A DNA stretch of 64,000 bases from Prochlorococcus sp. AG-442-M23 (GCA_003209655.1 QCPW01000004.1:62001-126000), one strand, 5' to 3'. Numbered from the stretch's first letter, positions 9,601 to 19,727 are shown. Translations and numbers: made by a program. Notes: generated by a model not told the origin, from the letters alone.

Positions 9601-10869
9601 TTAATTTCTATTTAATTTGTCAATTTCCAAATATCTTAATCTTTTAATTTCCTTTCCGATTTCCTTGCCTGGCTCCCATCCTTCTTTCTTTAATGTCTCT
9701 CCATCTTTTTGGGATTTTATGAATCTATAAACATATAACCATCTGAAAAATGATTTCCAAAAAATTCCTCCTTCAGAAATTATTAACTTTATTGTTTCAA
9801 TATCAAAATTTTGTTCTTCAATAAATTTAGTCCAACTTGATGGAGGAAAATCTAGGAATTCCTTTGTACTAGTATTTAAATTTTTTTTTAAATTTAAAAA
9901 ATCAAATAATATTTTTCTTTCTTTTGTATTAATGAAAAATCTTTTACAAATAATCTCAATTGATTTTGAATCTTTTATTAAATAGAGTATTAAATTGCCC
10001 TTTAGTCTTTTGATCCAAGATAAACCCCTTAGGAATTTCTTGTCAACTTTAATACTTTCGTCTAATAATTTGGTAACTTTCCAGTCATTAAGAATTGATA
10101 ATACTGAACCCAAGTTATCGTTATTTATTATTTCAAACAATTCCATTCTCAGCCTGATACTTATTCCAGGCGGAAGCTTTTCGATATGTTTATCTTTTAA
10201 AGTTTTCCATGGCCAATATGCAATTATTTTCTGTGCCTGATTTAGTGAATCATGAGAGATATCAAAACCAAGTCTAGAAGAATATTTTGCGCATCTTAAA
10301 AGCCGACTAGGATCATCGCAGATACTATTCCCATGCAGTAAATGAAGTTCTTTTTTCTTTATATGGTTTATTCCCCCATATAAGTCAATTAATTCGTTTT
10401 TGGAAAAATCAAAAGCAATAGAATTTATGCTGAAGTCTCTCCTTTTTAAATCATTTTCAATAGTTGATTTTTTAACTTTTGGATTAGTGCCTGGAGAAGA
10501 GTACGTTTCTTCTCTGGCTGAAGCGATATCAACTTTAATATTGTTGATATTCATTTCAACAGTATTATATAACTCAAATTCTTTAATCAAACATAGTTCT
10601 ACCTTTTTTATATTTCGTTTTATGAATCTTGCTAATGACAAGGCAGATCCTTCAATAACAAAATCTAAATCATAAGGATGTAATTTTTTTTCTTCATGTA
10701 TTTTTTGGATTATTAAATCTCTGGGATAACCACCAACAATGGCTACCCTAGATTCTTGATTTAATTCAAGAAATTTTTTTATTATGGTATTTAAATCAAA
10801 TGGAAGATTTAATAATTCCTTATACAAGAAATCATTATAGTGATTAAAATTTTGTGATTTATTTTCCAA
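9601..10869 (-). CDS. pcnB: Poly(A) polymerase/tRNA nucleotidyltransferase family
   Basis: 422 residues of the class II nucleotidyltransferase family. N-terminal catalytic features: VAIVGGYPRDLI and the metal-binding YDLDFVIEG; RRDFSINSIAFD follows, then the RNA-binding part with LLRCAKYSSRLGF. It adds CCA to tRNA 3' ends or adds A tails; sequence alone does not separate the two. It overlaps the start of the downstream-reading uvrD frame (its ATG lies within the uvrD end by 11 bases), so it is translationally coupled to uvrD. Confidence 0.88.
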   Translation of the reverse strand: MENKSQNFNHYNDFLYKELLNLPFDLNTIIKKFLELNQESRVAIVGGYPRDLIIQKIHEEKKLHPYDLDFVIEGSALSLARFIKRNIKKVELCLIKEFELYNTVEMNINNIKVDIASAREETYSSPGTNPKVKKSTIENDLKRRDFSINSIAFDFSKNELIDLYGGINHIKKKELHLLHGNSICDDPSRLLRCAKYSSRLGFDISHDSLNQAQKIIAYWPWKTLKDKHIEKLPPGISIRLRMELFEIINNDNLGSVLSILNDWKVTKLLDESIKVDKKFLRGLSWIKRLKGNLILYLIKDSKSIEIICKRFFINTKERKILFDFLNLKKNLNTSTKEFLDFPPSSWTKFIEEQNFDIETIKLIISEGGIFWKSFFRWLYVYRFIKSQKDGETLKKEGWEPGKEIGKEIKRLRYLEIDKLNRN

Positions 10870-13291
10870 ATGGCTTAATTGGAGCTAACCAAGGATCAAG
10901 TACTTTACTTTTACCTACAAGATTTGCAAATTTTACTATTAATGTTATTTTTGCACCTGCTCCTTTAATTCTTTCTATTACTCCAATACCAAATTGGGCA
11001 TGGTGGACCTTATCTCCAACTGACCATTTTTCTCCTTTGTTGGGCCCTGCATGTGTTTTCCTAATGGCATTGTATGAGTATTGAATAGGAGTAATAGATT
11101 CAATTCTGTCTGTTCTAGTAAGACGTTCAGGTCCATTTCTTGCTCTAGCTAAACCACTTCTTCTAGGTTCTTCTTTTTCTGTGTATTTAGAGGGTATTTC
11201 GTCTAAAAACATAGATGGATATTTATATCTACTTTGATCATCTCCCCAGCTGGTTCTATCTCTAGCATGGGTTAAAAAAACTCTATCCTTGCCTCTTGTT
11301 AATCCTACATAGCATAATCTTCTTTCTTCTTCAATCTCACTAGGCGTATTCGATGAGTTACTACTAGGGAAAAGACCATCTTCGAGTCCAGTGATAAAAA
11401 CATTTTTAAATTCAAGTCCTTTACTGTTATGCAAAGTCAAAAGACTGACGGAATTTGTTTTATCCTTTTTATCTTTTGTTTGGGTATCAGTTGCTAATGC
11501 TGTAGACGCTAAATAATCTTCGATAGTACCAACTTCACTTTCTTCTTCATATTGAATAGCGGCATTAATTAATTCATTTAAATTATCGATTCTTTCTTTA
11601 TCCTCGTAGTCAGAACTCTTTTTTAATTCTTCCCAGTAGCCGCTTTTTTCAAGTATTAATTGTATGGTTTTGGAGGGACCGAAATCCTCATAAAAACTTA
11701 ATTCATCCATTAGCTGCACAAATTTTTCAACCCCTTTATTTGGTTTTGGAAAGATATCTTTCAGAAGATTTTTATTTCTGATCAAATCAATAGCTGAGAT
11801 CTGATTATCTTCAGCATATTGTTTGATTTTATCTATTGTTTTATCTCCTATACCTCTTCTAGGAATATTTATAACTCTGTATAAACTTCCATCATCTTCA
11901 TTATTCACCAATATTCTCAAATAAGCGATGATATCTTTTACCTCCTTTCTATCATAGAAACGTAAACCAAAAAGCCTAAATGGAATCTTTCTTTTATTTA
12001 ACTCTGTCTCAAATAACCTAGATTGAGCTCTTGTTCTGTACAAAATTGCAAAATTACTCCAAGCTCTTTTTTCAGATAAACTAGAAAGCGTTTCAATCTT
12101 ATTAATTACTGCCTCAGCTTCCTCTTTTGCATCATCGCAGCAAATGATTTTTACTTTTTCACCATCACCTCTAGTTGCTTTTAGAACCTTATCAATTCTA
12201 TCGGTGTTGGATTTTATTAATTCATTTGCTGCTCCCAAGATATTTGAAGTAGATCGGTAATTCTCTTCAAGTTTGACCATGGGCACTTCTGATAACTCTG
12301 TATTATTATTAAAATCTTTACGAAAATTCATCAGGATAGTAAAGTCCGCTGCTCTAAAGCTATAAATGCTCTGGTCCGCATCCCCAACAACAAAAATCGA
12401 TCTATCGTCCCAATTTATTGACTCATTTTTATAGTTTTTATTAGTTGTAATTAGTTTGATTAGTTCATATTGTGTCTTGTTAGTATCTTGATATTCGTCA
12501 ATCAAAATATGCCTGAATTTTCTATGCCAAAGATCTCTCACTAATTCATTTTGTCTCAATAATAAAACTGGAAATAATATCAGGTCATCAAAGTCTAAGG
12601 CATTGTTTTTTGAAAGTGATTCTATATATTTCTTATAAATATCTGCAGTAATTTTTTCTTCTTCATTTTTTGCTTTTTCTGCTAGTTGTTTTGGAGAGAG
12701 GCATTTATTTTTAGCATTACTGATTTTATATTTTATTTTTCTTGGTTTAATCTCTAATTCTTGTTTAATTTGTTCTGTAATTTTGACATCCTCATTAATA
12801 ATTTCTTTTATTAATTTTTCTGAATCTTTTTCATCATAAATAGAAAAAGTTTTTTTCCATTTTAAACCTTCAGGATGTTTATATTTTTCTATGTCTAATC
12901 TTAATAATCTAGAAAATAATGAATGAAAAGTACCTATCCATAAGTCTTTGAGCTTTTCTTTATAAACTTCCTCCCTTAGAACATTTTGCTCTGATTTACT
13001 AATGATTGCCCAAGTTTTATCTATATATCGATTCTTACATAATTCTTTAGCGAGTATTATTTCTACTCTCTCTTTCATCTCTTTTGCTGCTTTGTTTGTA
13101 AATGTAACAGCTAGAATGTTTCTTGGGTTAACATTATGATTTTGTATTAAATTCGCAATTCTGTGAGTTAGGGCTTTGGTTTTGCCACTTCCAGCTCCAG
13201 CTACAACTAGTAATGGACCATTGAGATGGCTTACTGCTTGAATTTGTTCTTTATTTAATGATTCAAAAAGAAAATTGTTTGTTTGAGACAC
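10859..13291 (-). CDS. uvrD: UvrD/PcrA-type DNA helicase
   Basis: 810-residue superfamily 1A helicase starting at GTG. Walker A AGAGSGKT (31-38), motif Ia LAVTFTNKAAKEM, motif II LIDEYQDTN, motif III VVGDADQSIYSFRAAD, motif IV ENYRST, motif V LLTLHNSKGLEF and motif VI VGLTRGKD are all present. The C-terminal ~130 residues end with a PcrA-type domain (VGDKVHHAQFGIGVI). It acts in nucleotide excision repair and displacement of RecA or RNA polymerase. Followed by pcnB. Confidence 0.95.
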   Translation of the reverse strand: MSQTNNFLFESLNKEQIQAVSHLNGPLLVVAGAGSGKTKALTHRIANLIQNHNVNPRNILAVTFTNKAAKEMKERVEIILAKELCKNRYIDKTWAIISKSEQNVLREEVYKEKLKDLWIGTFHSLFSRLLRLDIEKYKHPEGLKWKKTFSIYDEKDSEKLIKEIINEDVKITEQIKQELEIKPRKIKYKISNAKNKCLSPKQLAEKAKNEEEKITADIYKKYIESLSKNNALDFDDLILFPVLLLRQNELVRDLWHRKFRHILIDEYQDTNKTQYELIKLITTNKNYKNESINWDDRSIFVVGDADQSIYSFRAADFTILMNFRKDFNNNTELSEVPMVKLEENYRSTSNILGAANELIKSNTDRIDKVLKATRGDGEKVKIICCDDAKEEAEAVINKIETLSSLSEKRAWSNFAILYRTRAQSRLFETELNKRKIPFRLFGLRFYDRKEVKDIIAYLRILVNNEDDGSLYRVINIPRRGIGDKTIDKIKQYAEDNQISAIDLIRNKNLLKDIFPKPNKGVEKFVQLMDELSFYEDFGPSKTIQLILEKSGYWEELKKSSDYEDKERIDNLNELINAAIQYEEESEVGTIEDYLASTALATDTQTKDKKDKTNSVSLLTLHNSKGLEFKNVFITGLEDGLFPSSNSSNTPSEIEEERRLCYVGLTRGKDRVFLTHARDRTSWGDDQSRYKYPSMFLDEIPSKYTEKEEPRRSGLARARNGPERLTRTDRIESITPIQYSYNAIRKTHAGPNKGEKWSVGDKVHHAQFGIGVIERIKGAGAKITLIVKFANLVGKSKVLDPWLAPIKPFGK

Positions 13292-13313
13292 TTTTGGAAG
13301 GGTTTTTCAAAAA

Positions 13314-13520
13314 TCAGACTTTACTATTAGACTCTGATTCCGTTTCTAGATTTTTTAACGCTTTTTTTAAATTTATAAGTTCATTATTGTTATTAATTAT
13401 TTCTTCAAATTTATTTTGTGGCATCTTTAATTTCATACTTCTCTCGAGAATTTCTTTTTCCAATCTCTTCTTATATGAGGAAATAAGTTTCTTAGATAAT
13501 TTTAAATCTTGTTGATCCAA
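13314..13520 (-). CDS. Small coiled-coil hypothetical protein
   Basis: 68 residues from a TTG start, lysine/glutamate/asparagine-rich and predicted mostly helical. No family recognised. It lies 22 bases upstream of uvrD on the same strand, so probably the first gene of that operon. A frame on the other strand (13258-13515) is also open; this strand is preferred for its polar, gene-like composition and operon position. Confidence 0.55.
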   Translation of the reverse strand: MDQQDLKLSKKLISSYKKRLEKEILERSMKLKMPQNKFEEIINNNNELINLKKALKNLETESESNSKV

Positions 13521-13697
13521 AACTTAATTAAAATGTAGTTTTATATTAGCGGAAAAAAATTTTTTATTTGAATTATTTCAACTATCACTTTGGAATGAAG
13601 TTATTAATTAAGAAGCGTTGCGTTAATTTTGAAATTGTATTGTTTTTACTGGCTTTGTATTAGTCTTAAGATCTATCTTTAAATTTTTACTTCAGGA

Positions 13698-14210
13698 ATG
13701 TCAGTTTCAAAGAAAAATCAACTATTGCCCGCTGATAAGAAATTAAATGATTTAAGCAATATAAAAGAATTTATCAATAGTGCAAACTCAAGATTAGATG
13801 CAATAACTTCCATAACAAGTAATTCACATGCAATAGCAGCAGACGCTGTAACAGCAATGATTTGTGAAAATCAAGATTCAGTTAATTCAAAAACATCTTT
13901 AAATACAACTAACAAGATGTCCGTTTGTTTAAGAGATGGAGAAATAATCCTAAGGATTATTGCTTATCTTCTAATTTCTAATGACGAATCAGTTTTAGAA
14001 AAAAGTTGTTTAAAGGATCTTAAAAATACTTATCTTGCTCTTGGGGTACCCTTAAGAAATGCAAGAAGGGTTATTGAATTAATGCGAGATGCAACAATCT
14101 CTGATTTAAATTCAACAGTTAATAATATGCAAGGAAACAAAGGCTTTCTTCCTGAATTAGTATCTGAAACAAAGTTTCAATTTGAAAGGATAATTAATCT
14201 TTTAGACTAG
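13698..14210 (+). CDS. cpeB: Degenerate phycoerythrin beta subunit
   Basis: 170 residues, recognisable as CpeB by [29 protein letters not shown] and [15 protein letters not shown]. Compared with standard CpeB as remembered, the cysteine equivalent to Cys82 is kept (Cys77) and so is the second cysteine of the doubly linked site (Cys56), but the first of that pair is alanine (Ala45) and the C-terminal chromophore cysteine region is lost. No alpha subunit is present. High-light Prochlorococcus keep such a single beta protein with few bilins, proposed to be a photosensory or residual antenna protein. Its 3' end overlaps the convergent cpeS by 17 bases. Confidence 0.93.
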   Translation: MSVSKKNQLLPADKKLNDLSNIKEFINSANSRLDAITSITSNSHAIAADAVTAMICENQDSVNSKTSLNTTNKMSVCLRDGEIILRIIAYLLISNDESVLEKSCLKDLKNTYLALGVPLRNARRVIELMRDATISDLNSTVNNMQGNKGFLPELVSETKFQFERIINLLD

Positions 14211-14745
14211 CTAAATTCCTTATCTCTGAAGTATGTGAAGTCTGTATTACTGAGTTATTTTCCAGATTTCTAATAGTAGAAAATCTGGATCTTATGTGGG
14301 TGGATAAAAAGGAAATCCTTTCTTCGGAAACTTTTGATTTGTAAATAGTTTTAATGTGTAAATTATTTTGTTCATCAAAAAAATAATTGGATGATGAAAT
14401 AAAGGATTCTGTGTAACCTTTATTTCGTAAAACAATTCCTGAATTCTCATCCTTTGGTAAAAATATCAAAATAGTTTCATCTGCCTCACTCATATTATCT
14501 TCTTCCCAATCACTAAAAGCTTGCCATTTTATAGAAATGGCTATGCTCTCTAGGTTTAAACTTAATTTGTTATGTTTAAAAATTTCAATAACTTTTTTAT
14601 TTTTTGAGTTGATAATTTTAATATATATTTTACTAGTTGAGTTTTCAAATTCCTGAAAAGCTAAAGTATGAGTGCTTCTTATGGATTTCCACTCTCCGAT
14701 ACTTTTATCAATAAATTGATTAATTGTTTTTAGATTCTTCGTCAA
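14194..14745 (-). CDS. cpeS: Phycoerythrobilin lyase, CpeS/CpcS family
   Basis: 183 residues from a TTG start. The N-terminus has the CpeS pattern F-x-x-S-x-G-x-W-x-S-x-R-(S/T)-x-H (here [16 protein letters not shown]), followed by a lipocalin-like beta-rich body and [19 protein letters not shown]. CpeS attaches phycoerythrobilin to the Cys82-type site of CpeB, which agrees with retention of only that site in the facing cpeB. It overlaps cpeB (convergent) by 17 bases and a small upstream frame by 26 bases. Confidence 0.88.
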   Translation of the reverse strand: MTKNLKTINQFIDKSIGEWKSIRSTHTLAFQEFENSTSKIYIKIINSKNKKVIEIFKHNKLSLNLESIAISIKWQAFSDWEEDNMSEADETILIFLPKDENSGIVLRNKGYTESFISSSNYFFDEQNNLHIKTIYKSKVSEERISFLSTHIRSRFSTIRNLENNSVIQTSHTSEIRNLASLKD

Positions 14746-14899
14746 GTTTATCTTCTACGGAATGATTTTCTGCTTTTTGAATCATTCTTACCATTGAATC
14801 CACCATTAATCTCTTTGCAGAAGTTACTTTTAATCCAGAAGGAGTGGTTGATATTTGTTCTCCAGGGCGATCATATGATGTTGGTCTAAACGGAGTCAC
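14720..14899 (-). CDS. Small conserved-looking protein upstream of cpeS
   Basis: 59 residues from a GTG start (opens [20 protein letters not shown]), too short for a routine ORF cut-off. Proline-rich N-terminus, then a helical stretch [15 protein letters not shown] and an acidic tail. Its last 26 bases overlap the start of cpeS in another frame, suggesting coupled translation and a role with the phycoerythrin genes. Function unknown; I recognise no domain. Confidence 0.6.
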   Translation of the reverse strand: MTPFRPTSYDRPGEQISTTPSGLKVTSAKRLMVDSMVRMIQKAENHSVEDKLDEESKNN

Positions 14900-15016
14900 T
14901 TAATAATTTTTAAAATTAATCGATTACTATTGTTGCATGAATTCTTATTTAAATAGTTGTTGTTTGCAAAAATGTCATATCTTTCTGCTTTGATTACAGA
15001 CTTATTAAGTGTTTTG

Positions 15017-15652
15017 TTATTTAGGCATTTTATTTTTTGCTAATCCTGAAATAGTAGCTAACGCAAACATTCCCAAAAGAGCAACCCCTAGAAATAATCC
15101 TGCTCCCTTGCTAACTCCAGCCCCCACTGCTACTAGTATAGAGTCACTGATTAGAAGACTTATTAATAATGCTGGAGTAAATATTTTCCAGCGAGTTCCT
15201 CCAATACCAATTGCGTAGCTTAGAAAATCAAAAAGGCCAGTCATTAGAAGACCTGTCATAAGAAAGAAATTTTCTTCTAGTTGGTTTTGATTAAAACTTT
15301 CAATCTTTTTCATTGCCTTTGGGCCTACTAAATTTCGTACAGGAACCCGACCATAATTTCTTGCAATGAAGAAAGCAGCTTGGCAAAAAACGATGTCAGA
15401 AAAGATTATTGTCATGTAACCCTTTTGAAATCCTAGTAATGAACCAGCTAGAAGAGAATAAGCTGAACTTGGAAGAGCGGGTAAAATAATACTTAATCCT
15501 CTAAGTATAAATATTCCAAAAGGAGCCCAAAGCCCCATACTTTCTATTTTGTTCCTAAGAGGTTCAATTCCATAATTTTGTATTAAATCAATTAATACAA
15601 CAAATATTGCTATAAAAAAAACAACTGAGAGAAATTTCTGTAATTTATTCAT
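15017..15652 (-). CDS. TVP38/TMEM64 (DedA-superfamily) membrane protein
   Basis: 211 residues with about five hydrophobic segments. The family region LPALPSSAYSLLAGSLLGFQ and GLFDFLSYAIGIGGTRW is recognisable (SNARE-associated / VTT domain). Members act as membrane transporters or lipid scramblases in a broad sense; substrate not predictable. Stands alone with intergenic gaps on both sides. Confidence 0.82.
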   Translation of the reverse strand: MNKLQKFLSVVFFIAIFVVLIDLIQNYGIEPLRNKIESMGLWAPFGIFILRGLSIILPALPSSAYSLLAGSLLGFQKGYMTIIFSDIVFCQAAFFIARNYGRVPVRNLVGPKAMKKIESFNQNQLEENFFLMTGLLMTGLFDFLSYAIGIGGTRWKIFTPALLISLLISDSILVAVGAGVSKGAGLFLGVALLGMFALATISGLAKNKMPK

Positions 15653-15802
15653 TATCTTTCTAAAAAAATTTAATGGAATTAAATTCTTAATTTAATATTT
15701 GATTGTATCTATAATAAAAATACTTATCAACAAAAATTTTTACAAATATTTTATTTTTTTTACTCTAAATAAATAAAAGAATTTTGCATTTTCGAAATAG
15801 TT

Positions 15803-16222
15803 ATGGTTGATTTTAAGAATAAATTTAATTCAATATTTTCTAGAAATAGCATTAGTTTATTTCTTTCTATAATCGCTTTCCTGTTTATTTCAATACAACA
15901 ATCAGATGCATTTACTCATGAATGGGTTGGAGTCCCTAAAAGTGAATATGGAGAACAGTTATGGGATAGACAAAGTGTAAAAAGGAATAAGGATGGTTCT
16001 GTGAGAGTATTGAGTAAATTTATTCCTAAAACAAAAAGTGAAATTACTAAGGATATTCTTTATACGATGGATATAAATTGTTTTGAAAAATCATTTAGAG
16101 ACGTTGAGGTCTCTACAGATGAAGTGAATAGTAATTTAAATGATTTCGCTGATTGGCAAGATCCAAATGGAGATAAACTGATTTTGGGTGTGATTGGTCA
16201 AGTATGTAGAGTTGAAAATTAA
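15803..16222 (+). CDS. Exported hypothetical protein
   Basis: 139 residues. A signal peptide or anchor lies at about residues 15-36 (SLFLSIIAFLFISIQQSDAF). The mature part is polar with two cysteines (in DINCFEK and GQVCRVE) that could form a disulfide. It looks like a small periplasmic protein conserved in marine picocyanobacteria; no function recognised. Start ATG at 15803. Confidence 0.7.
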   Translation: MVDFKNKFNSIFSRNSISLFLSIIAFLFISIQQSDAFTHEWVGVPKSEYGEQLWDRQSVKRNKDGSVRVLSKFIPKTKSEITKDILYTMDINCFEKSFRDVEVSTDEVNSNLNDFADWQDPNGDKLILGVIGQVCRVEN

Positions 16223-16286
16223 AAAATTCTAATTATTAAAACTTAAAGTTAAAAAAATCACTAGTTTTCTATGTTTAAAAAGTATA

Positions 16287-16309
16287 AAACCCCATTTTAG
16301 AAAGGGTTT
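16287..16309 (-). terminator. Possible hairpin terminator after tRNA-Phe
   Basis: AAACCC pairs with GGGTTT over an 11-base loop, and on the minus strand the right arm runs into TTTTAT. It sits just 3' of tRNA-Phe. Stem is short (6 bp), so moderate support only. Confidence 0.4.
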
Positions 16310-16314
16310 AAAGG

Positions 16315-16387
16315 TGCCAGGACCCAGATTTGAACTGGGGACACGGCGATTTTCAGTCGCCTGCTCTACCAACTGAGCTATCCCGGC
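16315..16387 (-). tRNA. tRNA-Phe (GAA)
   Basis: 73-nt cloverleaf on the minus strand. Acceptor GCCGGGA pairs with TCCTGGC (one G-T), D-arm AGCTCAGTTGGTAGAGC, anticodon loop CTGAAAA giving GAA, T-arm CCCAGTTCAAATCTGGG, discriminator A. Confidence 0.96.
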
Positions 16388-16423
16388 TCTAACCTATATA
16401 CTTTAAATTAAGATGTGTAGTTT

Positions 16424-16636
16424 GTGAAACCCCTTTTATTAAAAATTTTATATCTTCATCAAACATCGCAAAAATATTATTTTGGATTAATTGCTAATAA
16501 TGGAGTACCGAATGACTTAGTTTTTTTACATGAGACTATTTTAAAATTAATTATAGAAATACTTGCAGTTCTAGTCCCAAAATCTAACCCCAAAAAAAAA
16601 TTAATCTTGAATAAATACTTACGAAAAGTTTTTTGA
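16424..16636 (+). CDS. Doubtful small ORF after tRNA-Phe
   Basis: 70 codons from a GTG, open through the tRNA-Phe/metK gap and into the last 18 bases of metK on the other strand. The product would be leucine/isoleucine/lysine-rich with one hydrophobic stretch. No family or good ribosome-binding site seen. Listed because a 70-codon open frame is uncommon in this AT-rich DNA; it may be chance. Confidence 0.3.
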   Translation: MKPLLLKILYLHQTSQKYYFGLIANNGVPNDLVFLHETILKLIIEILAVLVPKSNPKKKLILNKYLRKVF

Positions 16637-17860
16637 GTCCTCTGCCAACTTTCTTGCTTTTTCTTCTACTCTTTCCCAAGGAAGGTTGAGATCGTCTCTC
16701 CCAAAATGTCCATAGGATGCAGTCTTTCTAAAAAATTCACCACCCATTTTTTTGGGAAGATTTCTTAAATCAAATTCGTTTATTATTGCTGCAGGCCTTA
16801 AATCAAAATTGTTTTTAATTAGTTCTTTCAAATTATCTTGAGAAATGACCCCAGTACCAAAGGTCTCAACAAGAATTGAAATTGGTTTGGCAACTCCAAT
16901 GGCATAACTCAATTGTACTTCTGCCTTTTTTGCCAATTTAGCTTTAACAATACTTTTAGCTACATAACGTGCTGCATAAGCAGCTGATCTATCAACTTTA
17001 GTAGGATCCTTGCCTGAGAATGCCCCCCCTCCATGTCTTGCATATCCTCCATAAGTATCAACAATTATTTTTCTACCAGTTAGTCCTGCATCTCCCTGAG
17101 GTCCTCCCACGACAAATTTGCCAGTCGGGTTCACTAGAAATCTTGTTTTTTGCTTGGATGGTTTGATTTCTAAATCTTCAGTAGCTGGTAATACAACATT
17201 GATCCATAAATCTTCTGTTATCTTTTGACGAATTTTTTCTTCATTTGTAATCCCATCAACTTCAGCCATATGTTGAGTCGAAATTAAAATCGTATTTATT
17301 GAAACTGGAACCCCTTTTTTATAGTCAATACTTACTTGAGTCTTGCCATCAGGTAGAAGATAGTCAAGAACGTTTTCATGCCTTACTTTGGCAAGCCGTC
17401 TTGCTAATCTGTGAGCCAAGCTAATTGGCAATGGCATTAATTCAGGTGTTTCATCGCATGCATAGCCAAACATTATCCCTTGGTCACCTGCCCCAGTATT
17501 ATTTTCCAAATCCTCGTTCAAATCGTCTGCTTGATTAACTCCTTGAGAAATATCAGGTGATTGCTCGTCAAGAGCTACTAATACGGCGCAGCTATTTGAG
17601 TCAAACCCTCCAGCTTTTGAACCTTCATATCCAATTTCTCTAATTACTTTTCTTACAAGTTTTATATAATCAATCTTTGTCCTAGAAGTTATTTCACCTG
17701 TAAGTAAACAGAGACCAGTATTTACTACTGTTTCACAGGCTACTCTGCTTTCTGGATCTTCTGTCAATAAAGCATCTAAAACCGCATCACTGATTTGATC
17801 ACATATTTTGTCAGGATGACCCTCAGTTACTGATTCAGAAGTAAAAATAAAATCACTCAT
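16619..17860 (-). CDS. metK: S-adenosylmethionine synthetase
   Basis: 413 residues. Signature regions: [18 protein letters not shown] (ATP/methionine site), [15 protein letters not shown] and [16 protein letters not shown]. Makes AdoMet from methionine and ATP. Full family length; ATG at 17860. Located between tRNA-Phe and rpsA. Confidence 0.98.
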   Translation of the reverse strand: MSDFIFTSESVTEGHPDKICDQISDAVLDALLTEDPESRVACETVVNTGLCLLTGEITSRTKIDYIKLVRKVIREIGYEGSKAGGFDSNSCAVLVALDEQSPDISQGVNQADDLNEDLENNTGAGDQGIMFGYACDETPELMPLPISLAHRLARRLAKVRHENVLDYLLPDGKTQVSIDYKKGVPVSINTILISTQHMAEVDGITNEEKIRQKITEDLWINVVLPATEDLEIKPSKQKTRFLVNPTGKFVVGGPQGDAGLTGRKIIVDTYGGYARHGGGAFSGKDPTKVDRSAAYAARYVAKSIVKAKLAKKAEVQLSYAIGVAKPISILVETFGTGVISQDNLKELIKNNFDLRPAAIINEFDLRNLPKKMGGEFFRKTASYGHFGRDDLNLPWERVEEKARKLAEDSKNFS

Positions 17861-17981
17861 TTATAGTTTTATAATTTCTTTTAATCCTAAATTAAATCGT
17901 AAATATTAATCAATAGTTATTAAGTTGAAATTATATTAAAAATTCCAATTTATTTTTAAGGCAAGTAGAGCTTTAAAAAGT

Positions 17982-19073
17982 TTATAAATTTTCAGTTGTC
18001 TCTATTGCTTGCTCTTCATTCTCATCAGTCTGCTCAAGTAACATTTGCTTGTATTTCGCGGCCATTTCTTCAGCTTTGTCAAAAACTTTTTGGGAGTCAG
18101 TTAACATATCACCTGGTTCCGGTTCTAAGGCTTTTGTTGATAAAGATATTCTTCCTCTCTCGGAATCTAAATCAATTATCATTACTTTCAATTGATCGTT
18201 TACATTCAAAATATTATGAGGGGTTTCAATATGCTCGTGACTGATTTCAGAAATATGTAGAAGACCACTTACACCACCAATATCTATAAAGGCTCCATAG
18301 GGTTTTATTCCTTTGACAGAACCTACAACTACTTCACCGACTTCAAGTCGATTCATTTTTTTCTCAACTAAAGCCCTACGATGACTTAAAACTAATCTGT
18401 TTCTTTCTTCATCTACTTCTAGAAATTTTAAAGGTAAATACTCACCTTCTAGATCATCTTTAATTTTTCGTGCACTAATATGAGATCCAGGGATAAAACC
18501 TCTTAAACCTTCTACTCTTACCAAAGCACCCCCTCTATTAGTTGCAAAAACCTCAGAATATATTGTTGCATCTTCTTTTTGTAATTGTCTTACCCTTTCC
18601 CAAGCTCTTTGATATTCGATTCTTCTTATTGATAATGCTAATTGACCATCTTCATTCTCTTCACTCATTATAAAAAATTCTCTACTCTCTGAAGGCTGCA
18701 AAACATCGCTTAGTCCTTCAACTCTATTTATTGATACTTCTTGCATTGGCATAAAGGCTGCAGTCTTTGCTCCGATATCTATCATTGCTCCTTTAGGCTC
18801 TAAGGCAAAAACTGTACCTTTTACAAGATCACCAGGTTTGAAATTGTAATCATATTTTCCTAATAATGATGCGAAATCCTCTTGAGTAAATCCTGCACTA
18901 TCCAAATCACTATTCCTTCTACTGGAAGAAGAATCTGCAGAGGGAATATCTTTATGTTCAAATGATAAATCTTCCTCTTTCGGAGTTTCTGAATTATTTT
19001 CTTCTGTAACTAAATTTTCAACTTCTTGCTCGTTTGAAATTTCTTTTATGGTTTTTGACGAATTTTCGATCAT
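17982..19073 (-). CDS. rpsA: 30S ribosomal protein S1
   Basis: 363 residues with three S1 RNA-binding repeats (about 80-150, 168-235 and 250-320; e.g. GDLVKGTVFALEPKGAMIDI and VGEVVVGSVKGIKPYGAFID). The three-repeat form is standard for cyanobacterial and chloroplast S1. The N-terminal ~75 residues are acidic and serine-rich. Downstream of nrdR on the same strand, with a 107-bp leader containing two hairpins. Confidence 0.95.
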   Translation of the reverse strand: MIENSSKTIKEISNEQEVENLVTEENNSETPKEEDLSFEHKDIPSADSSSSRRNSDLDSAGFTQEDFASLLGKYDYNFKPGDLVKGTVFALEPKGAMIDIGAKTAAFMPMQEVSINRVEGLSDVLQPSESREFFIMSEENEDGQLALSIRRIEYQRAWERVRQLQKEDATIYSEVFATNRGGALVRVEGLRGFIPGSHISARKIKDDLEGEYLPLKFLEVDEERNRLVLSHRRALVEKKMNRLEVGEVVVGSVKGIKPYGAFIDIGGVSGLLHISEISHEHIETPHNILNVNDQLKVMIIDLDSERGRISLSTKALEPEPGDMLTDSQKVFDKAEEMAAKYKQMLLEQTDENEEQAIETTENL

Positions 19074-19081
19074 TTGTTAAA

Positions 19082-19138
19082 ACGCAGACTACCTAAGGTA
19101 GTTAGAGAGGAATGCTTTTAGCCTGCAAACTAAAAAGC
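19082..19138 (-). promoter_or_regulatory. Two hairpins in the rpsA leader
   Basis: Just upstream of the rpsA start are ACTACC/GGTAGT (stem 6, loop TAA) and, further 5', GCTTTTTAG/CTAAAAGC (about 8 bp with one bulge). S1 mRNAs are often autoregulated through leader structures; here only the potential stems are visible, the role is inference. Confidence 0.35.
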
Positions 19139-19180
19139 AAATTATTTGTAATTAATATTCTACACTTTAATATGCTGAAT

Positions 19181-19660
19181 TTATAAAATTGAAGCTAATT
19201 CATTTTTTGAACTTCCTTTAAGAGATTCAAGAGTGGCAACAAAGTCTTTTACCCCATTGAACTTCCTATAGACTGATGCATATCTTATATAAGCAACTTC
19301 GTTTTCTTTCCTTAAGCCTTTTAGGATTAATTCTCCAATTTGAGAAGATTTAATATCTTTATTTGATTCTTGTATAATTTTCGATTCAATTGCATCAACA
19401 AAATCAACAATCGCTTCTCTAGAAAATGTTGTTTTTTCGCATGCTCTAGAAATACCTGTAACTAACTTATCTTTATTAAATAATTCTCTGCTCCCATCTT
19501 TCTTAAGAACAGAAATTGGCATTGTCTCAACCCTTTCATAAGTAGTAAATCTAAAGCTGCAATTTAAACACTCTCTTCTTCTTCTTACACTTTTTCCAGT
19601 ATCAGCAGATCTTGATTCTAAAACTCTGCTATCTGTGTTTTGACAGGTAGGACACTGCAT
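19181..19660 (-). CDS. nrdR: Transcriptional repressor NrdR
   Basis: 159 residues. N-terminal zinc ribbon CPTC...CLNC with the RRRRE segment, then an ATP-cone domain ([16 protein letters not shown]). NrdR represses ribonucleotide reductase genes according to dNTP/ATP status; no nrd gene is in the window. Slightly longer than minimal NrdR (about 150). ATG at 19660. Confidence 0.96.
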   Translation of the reverse strand: MQCPTCQNTDSRVLESRSADTGKSVRRRRECLNCSFRFTTYERVETMPISVLKKDGSRELFNKDKLVTGISRACEKTTFSREAIVDFVDAIESKIIQESNKDIKSSQIGELILKGLRKENEVAYIRYASVYRKFNGVKDFVATLESLKGSSKNELASIL

Positions 19661-19727
19661 GTAGTGAATTAATACAATCTGTAACTCTAATTCTAGATTA
19701 ATATCATGATTATGAAAAGTAGTAAAA

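Noticed and set aside
13258..13515. 85-residue ORF on the plus strand
   Set aside because: Antisense to the small gene upstream of uvrD and to the uvrD start; phenylalanine/leucine/serine-rich as expected for a reverse-frame shadow of lysine-rich coding DNA.
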